From an uncultured Rhodospirillales bacterium (lineage in GTDB: Bacteria > Pseudomonadota > Alphaproteobacteria > Reyranellales > Reyranellaceae), in assembly GCA_902825855.1 (NCBI GenBank), contig CADECW010000003.1, positions 62,001 to 126,000 of the forward strand: DNA of 64,000 nt, given 5' to 3'. The notes beneath the pieces were generated by a model. The model worked only from the letters and a program-made list of their open reading frames with translations, was not told the DNA's origin and did not search any database. A program made the translations under genes and the position numbers. Shown piece after piece: positions 1-9,563 of this stretch (positions within the stretch are counted from its first letter, which is position 1; every line of letters begins with the position of its first letter).

Positions 1-744
1 CGCCACGCGATAGGGCGACTCCGCCAGCACGCGCGCCGTTGCCGCGCCCATGTCGAACAGCCGCCGCGGTGTCGGCGCCGGCGGATCGAGATCGGCCTCG
101 TCGACCACGCGATCGAACACCGGCAGCCCGCCGCGCTGGGCCAGCACCCGCCGGCCGTAGCAGTTGATGGCGAAGGGAATGATCGGATAGCCAAACCCCT
201 TGCGGTGGTAGTCGAGATACATGATCGCGTTGGTGAAGGCGTGGCCGAGCGGATTGTGCAGCGGCTTGTAGGCGTACGCCGTGTCGAAGCCTTCCTCGAT
301 CAGGCGGCGTGCCAGCATCTTGGCGGCAGCGCGATGGCCGGGCAGTTCGTAGGTCTTGTCGGTCTCGCCCCATACGTTGCCCGGCGGCGAGGCGAACTTG
401 AAACTCTCGTAGGCGCTGATGCAGTAGGGCGGGACGACGTCTTCCTTGAAGTTCTCGTACTGGTCGTCGCCCCAGATCAGCAGGAAGTCGGGTTTGAAGG
501 CATCGAGTGCCGCGCGCGTCCTGTCCATCCAGGCAACGAGTTCGGCGCGATGGCGTGCGGCCGATGCCGTGCCTTCATCGTTGCCCCATTCGGCGCGCAT
601 TGCTTCCGGCCAGCCGGCGGGCGTGCGCAGCTCCTCCGGAAGTTTCGGATTCTGCAGCATCCGCTTGAGGATCCACGACATGCGGTCGTCATGACCGTGC
701 AATGGCGGATAGTGAGAGATCCCAAGAGCGAGAATTTCGGCCAT
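1..744 (-). CDS. Class III extradiol dioxygenase, LigB-type catalytic subunit (3' end cut by window edge)
   Basis: The frame runs without a stop from an ATG at 744 to base 1, giving 248 residues without the C-terminus. It opens MAEILALGISHYP and has an early His cluster (SHYPPLHGHDD) plus a later AYKPLHNPLGHAFTNAI segment. Both are typical of the LigB family of non-heme Fe(II) ring-cleavage dioxygenases such as protocatechuate 4,5-dioxygenase beta chains, which use His and Glu ligands. The cytosolic role would be opening a catechol-type aromatic ring with O2. The substrate cannot be read from sequence, and no alpha subunit is visible, although one could lie to the left of the window. The region from 745 to 925 upstream shows no gene. 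Confidence 0.8.
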   Translation of the reverse strand, partial: MAEILALGISHYPPLHGHDDRMSWILKRMLQNPKLPEELRTPAGWPEAMRAEWGNDEGTASAARHRAELVAWMDRTRAALDAFKPDFLLIWGDDQYENFKEDVVPPYCISAYESFKFASPPGNVWGETDKTYELPGHRAAAKMLARRLIEEGFDTAYAYKPLHNPLGHAFTNAIMYLDYHRKGFGYPIIPFAINCYGRRVLAQRGGLPVFDRVVDEADLDPPAPTPRRLFDMGAATARVLAESPYRVA

Positions 745-925
745 GGCATTTCCCGAGCGATGGTGGAAGATCTGCTTAAAAGCCGGACGGACTGTTTTTA
801 ACTCCAGGCACGGCGGCAAGTCGAGGGGGTGACGGCGGCAACCGGCGGTCGGGACGCTACTTTGCCGGCATGAGGCCGGAGTTCGAACGCTCTGCCGGTT
901 GGGGATGAAGGCGGGCAAGCACGCT

Positions 926-1288
926 TCAGTCATCCCGCCTGTTGCGGTGAACCAGCAGCGCGAGCCCGATGCCCAGTATGATCGCCGCCAGCAGGCCCAG
1001 CGTCATGGCGATGAAGCCGGTAAGGCTCAAACTCGAGTCGGGGTGCCAGCCGATATAGAGCAGGCCGATGCCGAGGCAGAGCATCAGCGTGAGCACGCCG
1101 ATGGCGAGCGTCGGTCCGACGCGCAGCTTCGATCGCCTGGCCAATCTCCTGCTCTCCCTCGACGGGTGGAAGACCGGACGATTGTCGGCAACCTGCTGCC
1201 TCACTCGTGAGACCAATCGGTGGCAAGCTCGACGCGTGACCCAGTCCTTCGAGCGCAAGGCCGCCTGCGCATGCGGCCAGTCGAGCAT
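926..1288 (-). CDS. Small two-helix membrane protein, unknown function
   Basis: This 120-residue frame is read from the ATG at 1288; an in-frame GTG at 1294 would add two residues. The N-terminal half is basic and polar. The C-terminal half holds two clear hydrophobic stretches, roughly residues 55-78 and 88-111, followed by a basic HRNRRDD tail, so it should be an integral inner-membrane protein. It lies 44 bp downstream of the amidohydrolase on the same strand and could be its last operon member. No family is recognised. The membrane half is convincing, but the first 40 residues may belong to a wrong start. Confidence 0.5.
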   Translation of the reverse strand: MLDWPHAQAALRSKDWVTRRACHRLVSRVRQQVADNRPVFHPSRESRRLARRSKLRVGPTLAIGVLTLMLCLGIGLLYIGWHPDSSLSLTGFIAMTLGLLAAIILGIGLALLVHRNRRDD

Positions 1289-1332
1289 TCGCACGAGAGA
1301 TGCCCCGGGTGCCAGCAGCCAATGCGTTCCCG

Positions 1333-2571
1333 TCAGACCAGCTCGTTCTTGTAGATCTCGCCGGCCTTCATGATGAGCTTGAGGTGCCGTTGCGGCTCCA
1401 GCAGCACGTCGAGGTCCGCCAGCGGGTTGCCCTCGACCACCAGCAGGTCGGCGTAGGCGCCTTCAGCGATAGTGCCCAGCATGCCTTTCTCCATCAGCAG
1501 CTCGGCATTGACCGCGGTCGCCGAGTGCAGAATGGCGGTCGGACTGTCGAGGTCGCGGCGCATCTCGAACTCGCGCAGCTGGCATTTCTGCGCCTCCGGC
1601 CCCCACAGGTCAGTGCCGAAGCCGATCGGCACCTTGTGCTTCCGCGCCCATCCATAGACCTGCCGGCCGCGCTCGATGGTGCGCTCGAGGTTGCCGACGA
1701 TGGTCGGCGACAGGTGCTCGTGGTCCGCGCTTTCGACCCGCTGCACCAAAGAGATGAAGGTCGGGACGTAGAACGCCCGGTGCTCGGCCATCATCTCAAC
1801 GGTCGCTTCGCTCACGAAGTTGGCGTGCTCGATCGAACGCACGCCTGCCTCCAGGCAACGCCGCACGCCCTCATCGGTATAGACGTGCGCCATGACGTAA
1901 GTGCCGCGCGCCGCCGCCTCCTCGACCGCCGCCCGCAGTTCCTCCAGCGTGAATTCGTAGCGTGTCGCGTGGCCTTCGGCCGGGAACACCACGCCGCCGG
2001 AAGCGAACAGCTTTATCTGCGTGGCGCCTCGGCGCAGCTCTTCGCGCGCGGCCTTGCGAATAGCGTCGGTGCCGTCCGCGATCACCGACATGACGGAAAA
2101 CGGCCCCACATGGCCGCACGGATCGGTCTCCTCGTCGGGCGTGCGGAAGTCGGCGCCACCGCCGGTCTGCGTCAACGCCCGCCCCGAGTAGTAGAGCCGC
2201 GGTCCGATGATCTGGCCTTCCGCCAGCAGGCGGGCTGTGGCGTGGTCGGCGCCGCCTGCCTCGCGAATGGTGGTATAGCCGTCCATCAGGCAGTTGCGCA
2301 GGTAGTTGGCCGAGGCGATGGCGATGTCGGCCGCCGGATTGGCAATGTTCTTCGGCGTCAGCGACAGGCCGGTGATGTGGGCGTGGGCGTCGATCAGGCC
2401 CGGCATCAGCGTGCGGCCAGCGACATCGATGACCTTGGCGTCGCCCGCGGCGATGGCCGACGTCGACACTTTGGCGATGCGTCCATCCCGTACCAGCAGA
2501 TTGAAGCCCTTCTGCAGATCGGTGAAGCCATCGAGGACGAGATGGGCGTTGGTGAATAGCGTCTGCGGCAT
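1333..2571 (-). CDS. Metal-dependent amidohydrolase (imidazolonepropionase/prolidase-like)
   Basis: The 412-residue protein has the amidohydrolase-superfamily layout. A short N-terminal beta part is followed by a TIM barrel with the metal-binding His63-x-His65 in GLIDAHAHITG, a likely carbamylated Lys187 in QIKLFASGG, His229 (VMAHVY), His249 (SIEHAN) and an Asp in GFGTDLWG near residue 315. The C-terminus returns to the small domain (AYADLLVVEGNPL). This pattern matches the binuclear Zn subgroup that includes Xaa-Pro dipeptidases, aryldialkylphosphatase-like enzymes and imidazolonepropionase. The exact substrate is not deducible. There is no signal peptide, so it should be cytosolic. It is divergent from the enoyl-CoA hydratase gene with about 50 bp between starts. 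Confidence 0.85.
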   Translation of the reverse strand: MPQTLFTNAHLVLDGFTDLQKGFNLLVRDGRIAKVSTSAIAAGDAKVIDVAGRTLMPGLIDAHAHITGLSLTPKNIANPAADIAIASANYLRNCLMDGYTTIREAGGADHATARLLAEGQIIGPRLYYSGRALTQTGGGADFRTPDEETDPCGHVGPFSVMSVIADGTDAIRKAAREELRRGATQIKLFASGGVVFPAEGHATRYEFTLEELRAAVEEAAARGTYVMAHVYTDEGVRRCLEAGVRSIEHANFVSEATVEMMAEHRAFYVPTFISLVQRVESADHEHLSPTIVGNLERTIERGRQVYGWARKHKVPIGFGTDLWGPEAQKCQLREFEMRRDLDSPTAILHSATAVNAELLMEKGMLGTIAEGAYADLLVVEGNPLADLDVLLEPQRHLKLIMKAGEIYKNELV

Positions 2572-2620
2572 GGGCCAACCCTAGCAGAAGCGGCTATCGT
2601 GCGGCACCTGAGGAGGAAGA

Positions 2621-3391
2621 ATGGAATTCGCCAACCTGGACTATGCCGTCGTCGACCGCGTCGCCGAAATCACCATGCGCCGCGCACCGGTGAACGCCAT
2701 CAATCATGCGCTGATAGAGGATATCAACAACGCCTACCGCAAGGCCAAGGCCGATCCCGAGGTGCGGGCCGTCATCCTCACCAGCGCCTTCGAACGGTCG
2801 TTCAGCGCCGGCATGGACCTCGAGATGATCCGCAACAAGCGCGGGCTCGACCTGCGGCGCTATCTGGAGAAGCTCTACTTCGAGATGCACGACCTGCAGT
2901 ACCGCCTGGGCAAGCCGACCATCGCTGCCCTGACCGGCCCGGCGCGAGCTGCCGGCGTGACGCTTGCCGTCTCGTGTGACGTGCTGATCGCCGCCGATAC
3001 GGCAAGCCTCGGCTACCCGGAAATACTGGTCGGGGTGATCCCGGCCATGCACTTCGTCCACCTGCCGCGCCAGATCGGCCGCCACAAGGCCTTCGAATTG
3101 CTGTTCAGCGGCAGGCCGGTGTCGGCCGACGAAGCTTGCGCCATGGGGCTGGTCAACCGGGTCGTGCCGGCGGCCGAGGTTAAGGAGGAGGCTCGCCGCA
3201 TGGCCCGGGACTTCGCCGCCAAGTCGCCGCTGGTCATGCAGCTCGCCCGCGATTCCTTCATGCGCGCCAACGATTTCGAGTATCGCCGCGCCATCGAGAA
3301 TGTGGTCGAGACGATCTGCAACATCATAGAGACTGATGACGCCCAGGAAGGTCTCGATGCCTTCAACGAAAAGCGCGCACCAAACTGGTGA
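2621..3391 (+). CDS. Enoyl-CoA hydratase/isomerase family protein
   Basis: The 256-residue crotonase-fold protein follows a strong GAGGAGGAAG ribosome binding site. The oxyanion-hole segment RSFSAGMDL (residues 60-67) and the ALTGPARAAGVTLAVSCD block are typical. Of the two catalytic Glu of classic hydratases, the second is kept (Glu134 in GYPEI). The first position, within AAGVTLAVSCD, is Thr114 instead of Glu. By family knowledge this argues against plain enoyl-CoA hydration and for an isomerase-like or other crotonase reaction. It is followed after 3 bp by queC, so the two are probably co-transcribed although unrelated in function. Confidence 0.85.
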   Translation: MEFANLDYAVVDRVAEITMRRAPVNAINHALIEDINNAYRKAKADPEVRAVILTSAFERSFSAGMDLEMIRNKRGLDLRRYLEKLYFEMHDLQYRLGKPTIAALTGPARAAGVTLAVSCDVLIAADTASLGYPEILVGVIPAMHFVHLPRQIGRHKAFELLFSGRPVSADEACAMGLVNRVVPAAEVKEEARRMARDFAAKSPLVMQLARDSFMRANDFEYRRAIENVVETICNIIETDDAQEGLDAFNEKRAPNW

Positions 3392-3394
3392 AGA

Positions 3395-4096
3395 ATGGAC
3401 CTCGATCCTTCCTCGGCTCTTGTCCTGTTCTCGGGAGGCCAGGACTCCACGACCTGCCTTGCATGGGCGCTGTCGCGCTATCAGCGGGTCGAGACGATCG
3501 GCTTCTCCTATGGCCAGCGGCACGCCGTCGAGATGGAGGTGCGAGAACCGGTGCGCAGGGCGATCGCCGGCCTGTCCGTCGTCTGGGCGAACAGGCTTGG
3601 CCCTGACCGTGTGGTGTCGCTCGACGTGCTGGGGTCGATCAGCAAGAGCGCCCTCACGGCCGACCTGCCGATGGAGACGCGGCCCGATGGCCTGCCCGTC
3701 ACCTTCGTGCCCGGGAGAAACCTGGTCTTCCTGACCTTCGCCGCCATCGTGGCCTACCAGCGCGGGCTGAAACACGTCGTCGCCGGCGTCTGCGAGACCG
3801 ATTTCTCGGGCTACCCCGATTGCCGCGACGACACGGTCAAAGCGCTGCAGGTCGCCATCAATCTCGGCATGGAAGCGCGGCTGGTGCTGGAGACGCCGCT
3901 GATGTGGATCGACAAGGCCGACACGTGGCGGCTGGCGGAGAGCATGGGCGGGCACGCCCTGGTCGATCTCATCGTCGAGGAAACCCACACCTGTTATCTG
4001 GGGGATCGCGCGCGCCGCCACGACTGGGGTGTTGGTTGCGGAGCCTGCGATGCCTGCCGCTTGCGCGCCAACGGCTGGTCGCGCTATCGGGCGTAG
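3395..4096 (+). CDS. queC: 7-cyano-7-deazaguanine synthase QueC
   Basis: The 233-residue protein makes preQ0 from 7-carboxy-7-deazaguanine, ammonia and ATP in queuosine synthesis. The N-terminal PP-loop SGGQDS is at residues 13-18, with the downstream [10 protein letters not shown] block. The zinc site is Cys200 plus Cys215, Cys218 and Cys221 in [11 protein letters not shown] at the C-terminus. All hallmark residues are present and the length is normal. It starts 3 bp after the enoyl-CoA hydratase-like gene and ends 25 bp before htpG, so it sits in a tight plus-strand run. Confidence 0.95.
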   Translation: MDLDPSSALVLFSGGQDSTTCLAWALSRYQRVETIGFSYGQRHAVEMEVREPVRRAIAGLSVVWANRLGPDRVVSLDVLGSISKSALTADLPMETRPDGLPVTFVPGRNLVFLTFAAIVAYQRGLKHVVAGVCETDFSGYPDCRDDTVKALQVAINLGMEARLVLETPLMWIDKADTWRLAESMGGHALVDLIVEETHTCYLGDRARRHDWGVGCGACDACRLRANGWSRYRA

Positions 4097-4121
4097 GATT
4101 CTGGAAAACAATGGTTGGACG

Positions 4122-5981
4122 ATGAGCAACACCGAGGCGCATGAATTCCAGGCGGAGGTCGCCGAACTCCTCAGCCTGATGGTCCATTCGGTCTATTCCG
4201 AGACCGACGTCTTTCTGCGCGAGCTTATCTCGAATGCCTCGGATGCCCTGGACAAGCTGCGCTACGAGGCGATTGCCAATCCCGCATTGCTGGCCGGCGC
4301 GGAGAAGCTCGCCATCCAGCTGAAGCCGGATGCGACCGCCAAGACGCTGACCATCCTCGATACTGGCATCGGCATGGACCGCCAGGAACTGGTCGACAAC
4401 CTCGGTACCGTGGCGCGGTCCGGCACGAAGGCCTTCCTCAAGGGCCTGCAGGACGCCAAGGAGGGGCTTGGCCTGATCGGCCAGTTCGGCGTCGGCTTCT
4501 ACTCCGCCTTCATGGTGGCCGATCGCATCACCGTGACCAGCCGGCGCGCCGGGGTTGCCGAGGCGTGGGTATGGACTTCGTCGGGCGGCGCCGGCTTCGA
4601 GGTGGCGCCGGCCGCCGAGGAGCAGGCGGCGCGCGTGCCGCGTGGCACCGAGATCGTCCTCCACCTGAAGGACGATGCGGCGCGCTACCTGCAGCCGTTC
4701 GAGCTCGAGCGGGTGATCCACACCTACTCCGAGCACATTCTCTTCCCCATCGAACTCCTGGACGACAAGGGCGAGGCGCGGCAGGTCAATGCCGCCAGCG
4801 CGCTGTGGCAGCGCGCGAAATCGGAGCTGACGCCGGAGGACTACACCCAGGCCTATCGCTCGGTCGCCATGGCGTTCGACGAACCTGCACTCACCCTGCA
4901 CTACAAGGTCGAGGGCCGGCAGGCCTATGCGGTGCTGCTGTTCGTGCCGACCACGCCGCCGTTCGACCTGTCCGATCCCGGCCGCAAGGGCCGGGTGAAG
5001 CTCTATGTGCGGCGCGTCTACATCACCGACGATGCCGACCTGCTGCCGTCGTGGCTGCGTTTCGTGCGTGGCGTCGTCGACAGCGAGGACCTGCCGCTCA
5101 ACCTGTCGCGCGAGATGCTGCAGAACAATCCGCAGGTGACGCAGATCCGCAACGGCCTCACGGGGCGCGTCGTCGGCGAGCTGGAAAGCTGTGCGACCAA
5201 GGAACGCGAGACCTGGACCAAGATCTGGAACGCCTTCGGCGCGGTCCTCAAGGAGGGGCTCTACGAGCATCACGAGCGGCGCGGCCAGCTCCTGGCGATG
5301 GCACTTTTCGCCACGACGGCCGGCGAGAGCCGTTCGCTCAAGGACTATGTCGCCGACCTCAAGCCGAACCAGACGGAGATCTACTACCTTGTTGGCGAGA
5401 CCGCCGAGCGGCTGAAGTCCAATCCCAAGCTCGAAGCGGCGCGGGCGCGCGGCGTCGAAGTGCTGCTGCTGACCGATCCGATCGATGCCTTCTGGACGGC
5501 GATGCCGCACGAGTACGAGGGGAAGGCGCTGCGCTCGCTGAGTCAGGGCGATGTCGACTTCGGCCTGGTCCCGCTGCTCGAGGACAAGGCAGAGGACAAA
5601 GTCTCGACCGAAGATGATGCCACAATCCTGAAGGCGGTGAAGGAAGCGCTGGGTGACAGGGTCTCCGACGTGCGCGCCTCGCAGCGCCTGACCGAGAGTG
5701 CCGCCTGTCTGGTCGCCGGTGCGCAAGGCCGCGACCGCGAACTCGAGCGCCTGCTGGCGCGCGCCAACCGCGGCAGCGTTGCCAAGCCTATCCTCGAGCT
5801 CAACATGCGCCACGACCTCGTGAAGGCAGTCGGCGCGGCGCCAAACGAGGAAGCGGCCGAGCTGGCCAACCTGCTGCTCGACCAGGCCCACATCCTCGAC
5901 GGCGAGGTGCCGGCTGATCCGGCAGCCTTCGCGCGCCGGCTCAATACCTTCGTGGTGCGCGGATTAGGCAAGGTTTCATAG
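4122..5981 (+). CDS. htpG: Molecular chaperone HtpG (Hsp90)
   Basis: The protein has 619 residues, the usual HtpG length, starting at [10 protein letters not shown]. An upstream in-frame start at 4029 would overlap queC and add a non-homologous stretch. The N-terminal GHKL ATPase shows the Hsp90 motifs [20 protein letters not shown] and [11 protein letters not shown]. The middle domain contains VRRVYI and [25 protein letters not shown] blocks ([11 protein letters not shown] is present). The C-terminal dimerisation domain follows. It is an ATP-dependent cytosolic chaperone. No sigma-32-type promoter is visible in the 25 bp before it, so it may be read through from queC. A dispersed palindromic repeat lies immediately downstream. 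Confidence 0.97.
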   Translation: MSNTEAHEFQAEVAELLSLMVHSVYSETDVFLRELISNASDALDKLRYEAIANPALLAGAEKLAIQLKPDATAKTLTILDTGIGMDRQELVDNLGTVARSGTKAFLKGLQDAKEGLGLIGQFGVGFYSAFMVADRITVTSRRAGVAEAWVWTSSGGAGFEVAPAAEEQAARVPRGTEIVLHLKDDAARYLQPFELERVIHTYSEHILFPIELLDDKGEARQVNAASALWQRAKSELTPEDYTQAYRSVAMAFDEPALTLHYKVEGRQAYAVLLFVPTTPPFDLSDPGRKGRVKLYVRRVYITDDADLLPSWLRFVRGVVDSEDLPLNLSREMLQNNPQVTQIRNGLTGRVVGELESCATKERETWTKIWNAFGAVLKEGLYEHHERRGQLLAMALFATTAGESRSLKDYVADLKPNQTEIYYLVGETAERLKSNPKLEAARARGVEVLLLTDPIDAFWTAMPHEYEGKALRSLSQGDVDFGLVPLLEDKAEDKVSTEDDATILKAVKEALGDRVSDVRASQRLTESAACLVAGAQGRDRELERLLARANRGSVAKPILELNMRHDLVKAVGAAPNEEAAELANLLLDQAHILDGEVPADPAAFARRLNTFVVRGLGKVS

Positions 5982-5993
5982 CTTCAATTCCCC

Positions 5994-6112
5994 GTCATCC
6001 CGAGCGAAGCCGCCCAAAAGGCGGCGCAGTCGAGGGACCTCCTCTTGCCGACGCAGCAACAGAAAAGGTCCCTCCACTTCGCCTCGCTGCGCTCGGCTCC
6101 GGTCGGGATGAC
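5994..6112. repeat. Dispersed palindromic repeat, family A, copy 1
   Basis: This 119-bp element begins GTCATCCCGAGCGAAGC and ends GCTCCGGTCGGGATGAC, so its ends are near-complements. It has inner complementary blocks GAGGGACCT and AGGTCCCTC. It lies just after the htpG stop. Related copies are at 26498, 36023 and 63538, and its last 35 bases match the copy at 36023 exactly. It looks like a REP/MITE-like non-coding element. Confidence 0.85.
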
Positions 6113-6173
6113 GGGATGGGTAGCCACAATTTAGCGGCCCCCGGATCGCAAGAAGAATCGCGGCAGCCCCTCC

Positions 6174-8381
6174 TCAGGAGAGATCGACGCCCAGTCGGCC
6201 GCGGCGGCCCAGGACTTCGACCGAGAGATCGCTGCCGCGGCGATGCAGGGCCACGTCGACCGCTGCATCTCCAAGTGACAGCCGGCGCAGCGTCACATCA
6301 TCGAGGAAATCCGGCAACAACGGCTCGTCGAATGCGACCGAACCTCGCGCCGTGTCGAAGCGCAAGCCCAGGCAGGACTGCACCAGCGACAAGGGCGTAG
6401 CCGCCGCCCAGGCCTGCGGGGAGCAGGCGACCGGATAGAAGGTCGGGCCGTGCGCGCGCTCGCGCGGGAAGCCGCAGAACAGCTCAGGCAGGCGGCGCAG
6501 GTCGATATAGGCCGAAGCCGCAAACAGTCCGCCGAACAGGCGCGCCGCCTCGCGCCGGAAGCCGTAGCGCGCGAACCCCGCCGCGATCAGGGCATTGTCG
6601 TGCGGCCACACGGAGCCATTGTGGTAGCTCATGGGATTGTAGCGTGCCTCGCCGACGGCGACCGTGCGCACCCCCCAGCCGGAGAAGAACGCGCTCGACG
6701 TCAGCGTCTTCACGACGGCCTGGGCGCGCTGCGGTTGGGCGATGCCGCTGAACAGCGCATGGCCGGCGTTGGAGGCGCGCACCCGACACGGCCGCTTGTC
6801 GCCGTCCAGCGCCAGCACGTAGGTGCCGAGAGCCCTGTCGAAGAAAGCAGCGTCGAAGCGCTGTTGCAGACGCGCGGCGCGCTCGGCGTAGCCGTCCGCG
6901 GCATCGGCGTCTCCCAGGCGCCGCGCGATCAGGGCAGCGGCCCGCCAGGCGCCGAAGGCATAGGCCTGAACCTCGACCAGGGCGACCGGCCCGTGCGCCA
7001 GCGTGCCGTCGGCATGGAAGATCGAATCATGGCTGTCCTTCCAGCCCTGGTTGACCAGGCCGGTATCGCGCTTGCGGCCATATTCGATGAAACCGTCGCC
7101 ATCGCGGTCGCCCGACTCGTCCATCCAGCGCAGGGCGGCCAGGATGTTCGGCCACAGGCGGCGCATGGTCTCGACATCGTCGGTGCGCTCGAGATAGGCG
7201 CCGGCCAGCATGACGAAGAGCGGCGTGGAATCGACGCTGCCGTAGTAGTGGCGGAACGGCACCTCGCCCAGGAGCGCCATCTCGCCCTGTCGCATCTCGT
7301 GCAGGATCTTGCCCGGTTCGGCGTCGGCGGCTTCGTCGGTCGTCTCCGCCTGGTGGCGCGCCAGGTGCTTCAGCACACCCCGGGCGAGGGCGGGGTCGAG
7401 CCAAAGCGTCTGCATGGCGGTGATCAGCGCATCGCGGCCGAACACGGTGCTGAACCAGGGAATGCCGGCATACGGATACGGTCCATCCGGCGTGTCGGTG
7501 ACCAGCATGTAGAGATCGGAGATCGACCGGCGTATGGCCTCGTTGAACGTGGTGCTGGAGCTGGAGATCGTGGCAGCGCGTGCGGCCGACGTGCGGAGCG
7601 TCCGCCGCGCCCGCCGCAGCGCCTGCAGGAAGCCCGGGCGCGCCTGGTGCTGGACGCTGTCTTCGGCCGCGCAATCGATCGTCAGGTCGATGTTCCGAGT
7701 CTCGCCCGGCTGCAGCACGAGTTCGAACAGGGCGCCATCGACGCTGAGCTTGTCCGGCGCGGTCGCGAAGCTCACCACGGTGCGCCGCGTCAGGCCGTCG
7801 AGGCCTGTATAGCCGAGCGTAACATCATTGCCGCTCACCAGGCCTTCATGACGCAGGCCGTGGCGCTCGCGCCGCGTGCCGCGCACTTCGAACAGGTCCG
7901 CGAAGTCGGCGGCGAAGCTGAGGCCGAGCCGCAGGCGCTGCGGCGTGCTGCCGAAGTGGCGCACCGCCAGCCGCTCGTGGCACGCCGCCTGCCAGAGGAA
8001 GCGCATGCGGCGCAGATGCACGAGGTCGTGCTCCAGCACCAGCCGACCCTTGGTATCGTACAGGTCAGGATTGGTGAGGTCGCAGGTCAGCATCGCGTTG
8101 TCGTCGCGCAGCGTCGAACTCAGCAGCATCGGCCGCTGGCCGTCGAGCATGACCAGGAAATGCGAGAGATGCCGCGTGTCGCGATGGTAGAGGCCTTCGG
8201 GGCTGCCGGGGCCGGCCACCGCGTCGCCGTTGGGGTCGAACACGCCGAAACTGTCGCCGTGCTTCAACGTGCGCGGCCGGCGCTCCTGCAGCGAGGTCGC
8301 GGCCGGAATGAAGAACTGGGCCGTCGGCACGCCGGGGCCGGCGGGAGCAGGGGCGTGCGCCACTTCCCCGGCGTTCTTCAT
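6174..8381 (-). CDS. Amylo-alpha-1,6-glucosidase / glycogen debranching-type protein
   Basis: The 735-residue protein has an N-terminal beta-rich domain of the glycogen debranching N-terminal type (residues about 30-230, with SFGVFDPNGD and GLYHRDTRHLS). A C-terminal six-hairpin (alpha/alpha)6 glucosidase domain follows, with IPWFSTVFGRDALITAMQ, the DESGDRDGDGFIEYGR block and NGSVWPHDNALIAAG. These motifs mark the GH15/GH63-like debranching family. It may act on alpha-1,6 branches or on a related sugar glycoside. No signal peptide is seen. The gene begins 13 bp after the glycosyltransferase gene, so the two form an operon and probably work on the same glucan. Confidence 0.85.
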   Translation of the reverse strand: MKNAGEVAHAPAPAGPGVPTAQFFIPAATSLQERRPRTLKHGDSFGVFDPNGDAVAGPGSPEGLYHRDTRHLSHFLVMLDGQRPMLLSSTLRDDNAMLTCDLTNPDLYDTKGRLVLEHDLVHLRRMRFLWQAACHERLAVRHFGSTPQRLRLGLSFAADFADLFEVRGTRRERHGLRHEGLVSGNDVTLGYTGLDGLTRRTVVSFATAPDKLSVDGALFELVLQPGETRNIDLTIDCAAEDSVQHQARPGFLQALRRARRTLRTSAARAATISSSSTTFNEAIRRSISDLYMLVTDTPDGPYPYAGIPWFSTVFGRDALITAMQTLWLDPALARGVLKHLARHQAETTDEAADAEPGKILHEMRQGEMALLGEVPFRHYYGSVDSTPLFVMLAGAYLERTDDVETMRRLWPNILAALRWMDESGDRDGDGFIEYGRKRDTGLVNQGWKDSHDSIFHADGTLAHGPVALVEVQAYAFGAWRAAALIARRLGDADAADGYAERAARLQQRFDAAFFDRALGTYVLALDGDKRPCRVRASNAGHALFSGIAQPQRAQAVVKTLTSSAFFSGWGVRTVAVGEARYNPMSYHNGSVWPHDNALIAAGFARYGFRREAARLFGGLFAASAYIDLRRLPELFCGFPRERAHGPTFYPVACSPQAWAAATPLSLVQSCLGLRFDTARGSVAFDEPLLPDFLDDVTLRRLSLGDAAVDVALHRRGSDLSVEVLGRRGRLGVDLS

Positions 8382-8394
8382 GCCGCGTCGCCAC

Positions 8395-9471
8395 TCATTC
8401 GGCCGCGCTTAACTCGAGGGGTTGGGGCTGCGCCAGCCGGCTGCCGCCCTCGAGTAGGCGCTGATAGATGGCGACATAGTCGCGCGCCATGCGGCCTGCC
8501 GTGAAGCGCCGGTCGAAGACCTCGCGGACGCGCCGGCGGTCGAGATTGCCGATCAGGCCGACGGCCGACACCGCCTCCTCGACACTGTCGACCACGAAAC
8601 CGGTGACGCCTGGATCGACGACCTCCGGCACCGAGCCGCACTTCCAGGCGATCACCGGTGTGCCGCAGGCCATCGCCTCGATCATCACCAGGCCGAACGG
8701 CTCGGCCCAGTCGATGGGAAAAAGCAGCGCTGCGGCGTTGCCGAGGAAGTCCGCCTTCGCGGCATCGCCGATCTCGCCGACGTAGTGGACGTTGGCATGG
8801 CGCCGCACCAGCGGCTCGATCTCCTGGCGCCAATAGACATGATCGACCTTGTCGATCTTGGCGGCAATGCGCAGCTCGCGACCGCTGCGGACGGCGATCT
8901 CGATGGCGCGGTCGGGTCGCTTCTCGGGCGAGATGCGGCCGAGGAAGGCGAGATAGTCTCCGTGGCGCGAAGCGAGCGGCTGCAGCAGGTTCTGCGGCAG
9001 GCCGTGATGGATGCGGCCGGCCCAGTTCACCGGCGGCATGGGTTTGCGCTGGTTGTCGGAGATCGACACCAGCGGGGCTTCGCTGAAGGCGCGGTAGAGT
9101 GGATGCATGTCGGCCAGGTCGAGACGGCCGTGCAAGGTCGTCACCGTGCGCCACGCGAAGTCGCGGATCACCGGGTAGTGCAGGAGGTCGACGTGAAAGT
9201 GCAGCACGTCGAACGAGGAGGCCAGCCGGCGAACCTCGTCGAGCATGACCAGATGGTAGGGGAGGGGGTCCTTGACGTCGCTCAGCCGCAGCGCCTTGGC
9301 CGTGCCTGGCACCAGGCGTGCACCGGTCCTCGAATCGCCACTGGCGAACAGCGTGACGTCGTGGCCCTGCGCAACCAGTTCCTCGGTGAGGTAGGAGACG
9401 ATGCGCTCGGTGCCGCCATAGAGCCGGGGCGGAACGCTTTCCATGAGAGGCGCAACCTGGGCGATCTTCAT
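8395..9471 (-). CDS. Glycosyltransferase family 4 protein
   Basis: The 358-residue GT-B protein is read from MKIAQVAPL at 9471, with GAGGG six bases upstream; an earlier ATG at 9504 lacks a good site. The N-terminal Rossmann half has the glycine-rich PRLYGGTERIVSYLTEEL loop. The C-terminal half has FLGRISPEKRPDRAIEIA and the nucleotide-sugar block PFGLVMIEAMACGTPVIA with the EX7E-type Glu. It should transfer a sugar from an NDP-sugar to an unknown acceptor in the cytosol. Its position just before the debranching-type gene suggests a role in glucan or trehalose-like storage sugar metabolism. Confidence 0.87.
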   Translation of the reverse strand: MKIAQVAPLMESVPPRLYGGTERIVSYLTEELVAQGHDVTLFASGDSRTGARLVPGTAKALRLSDVKDPLPYHLVMLDEVRRLASSFDVLHFHVDLLHYPVIRDFAWRTVTTLHGRLDLADMHPLYRAFSEAPLVSISDNQRKPMPPVNWAGRIHHGLPQNLLQPLASRHGDYLAFLGRISPEKRPDRAIEIAVRSGRELRIAAKIDKVDHVYWRQEIEPLVRRHANVHYVGEIGDAAKADFLGNAAALLFPIDWAEPFGLVMIEAMACGTPVIAWKCGSVPEVVDPGVTGFVVDSVEEAVSAVGLIGNLDRRRVREVFDRRFTAGRMARDYVAIYQRLLEGGSRLAQPQPLELSAAE

Positions 9472-9563
9472 CGGGATCCCTCGCACTGCATCCCGCCGGT
9501 TCAAGCCCGGGATACGCTACTGATGACGCAACGATCGCACGGGACATTGGTTGCCGCTGACGC

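Noticed and set aside
3969..5891. A 640-codon minus-strand frame opposite htpG
   Set aside because: It is the antisense of HtpG and has no recognisable domain.
6450..8504. A 684-codon plus-strand frame
   Set aside because: It is antisense to the debranching-type gene, with Arg/Ala-rich composition.
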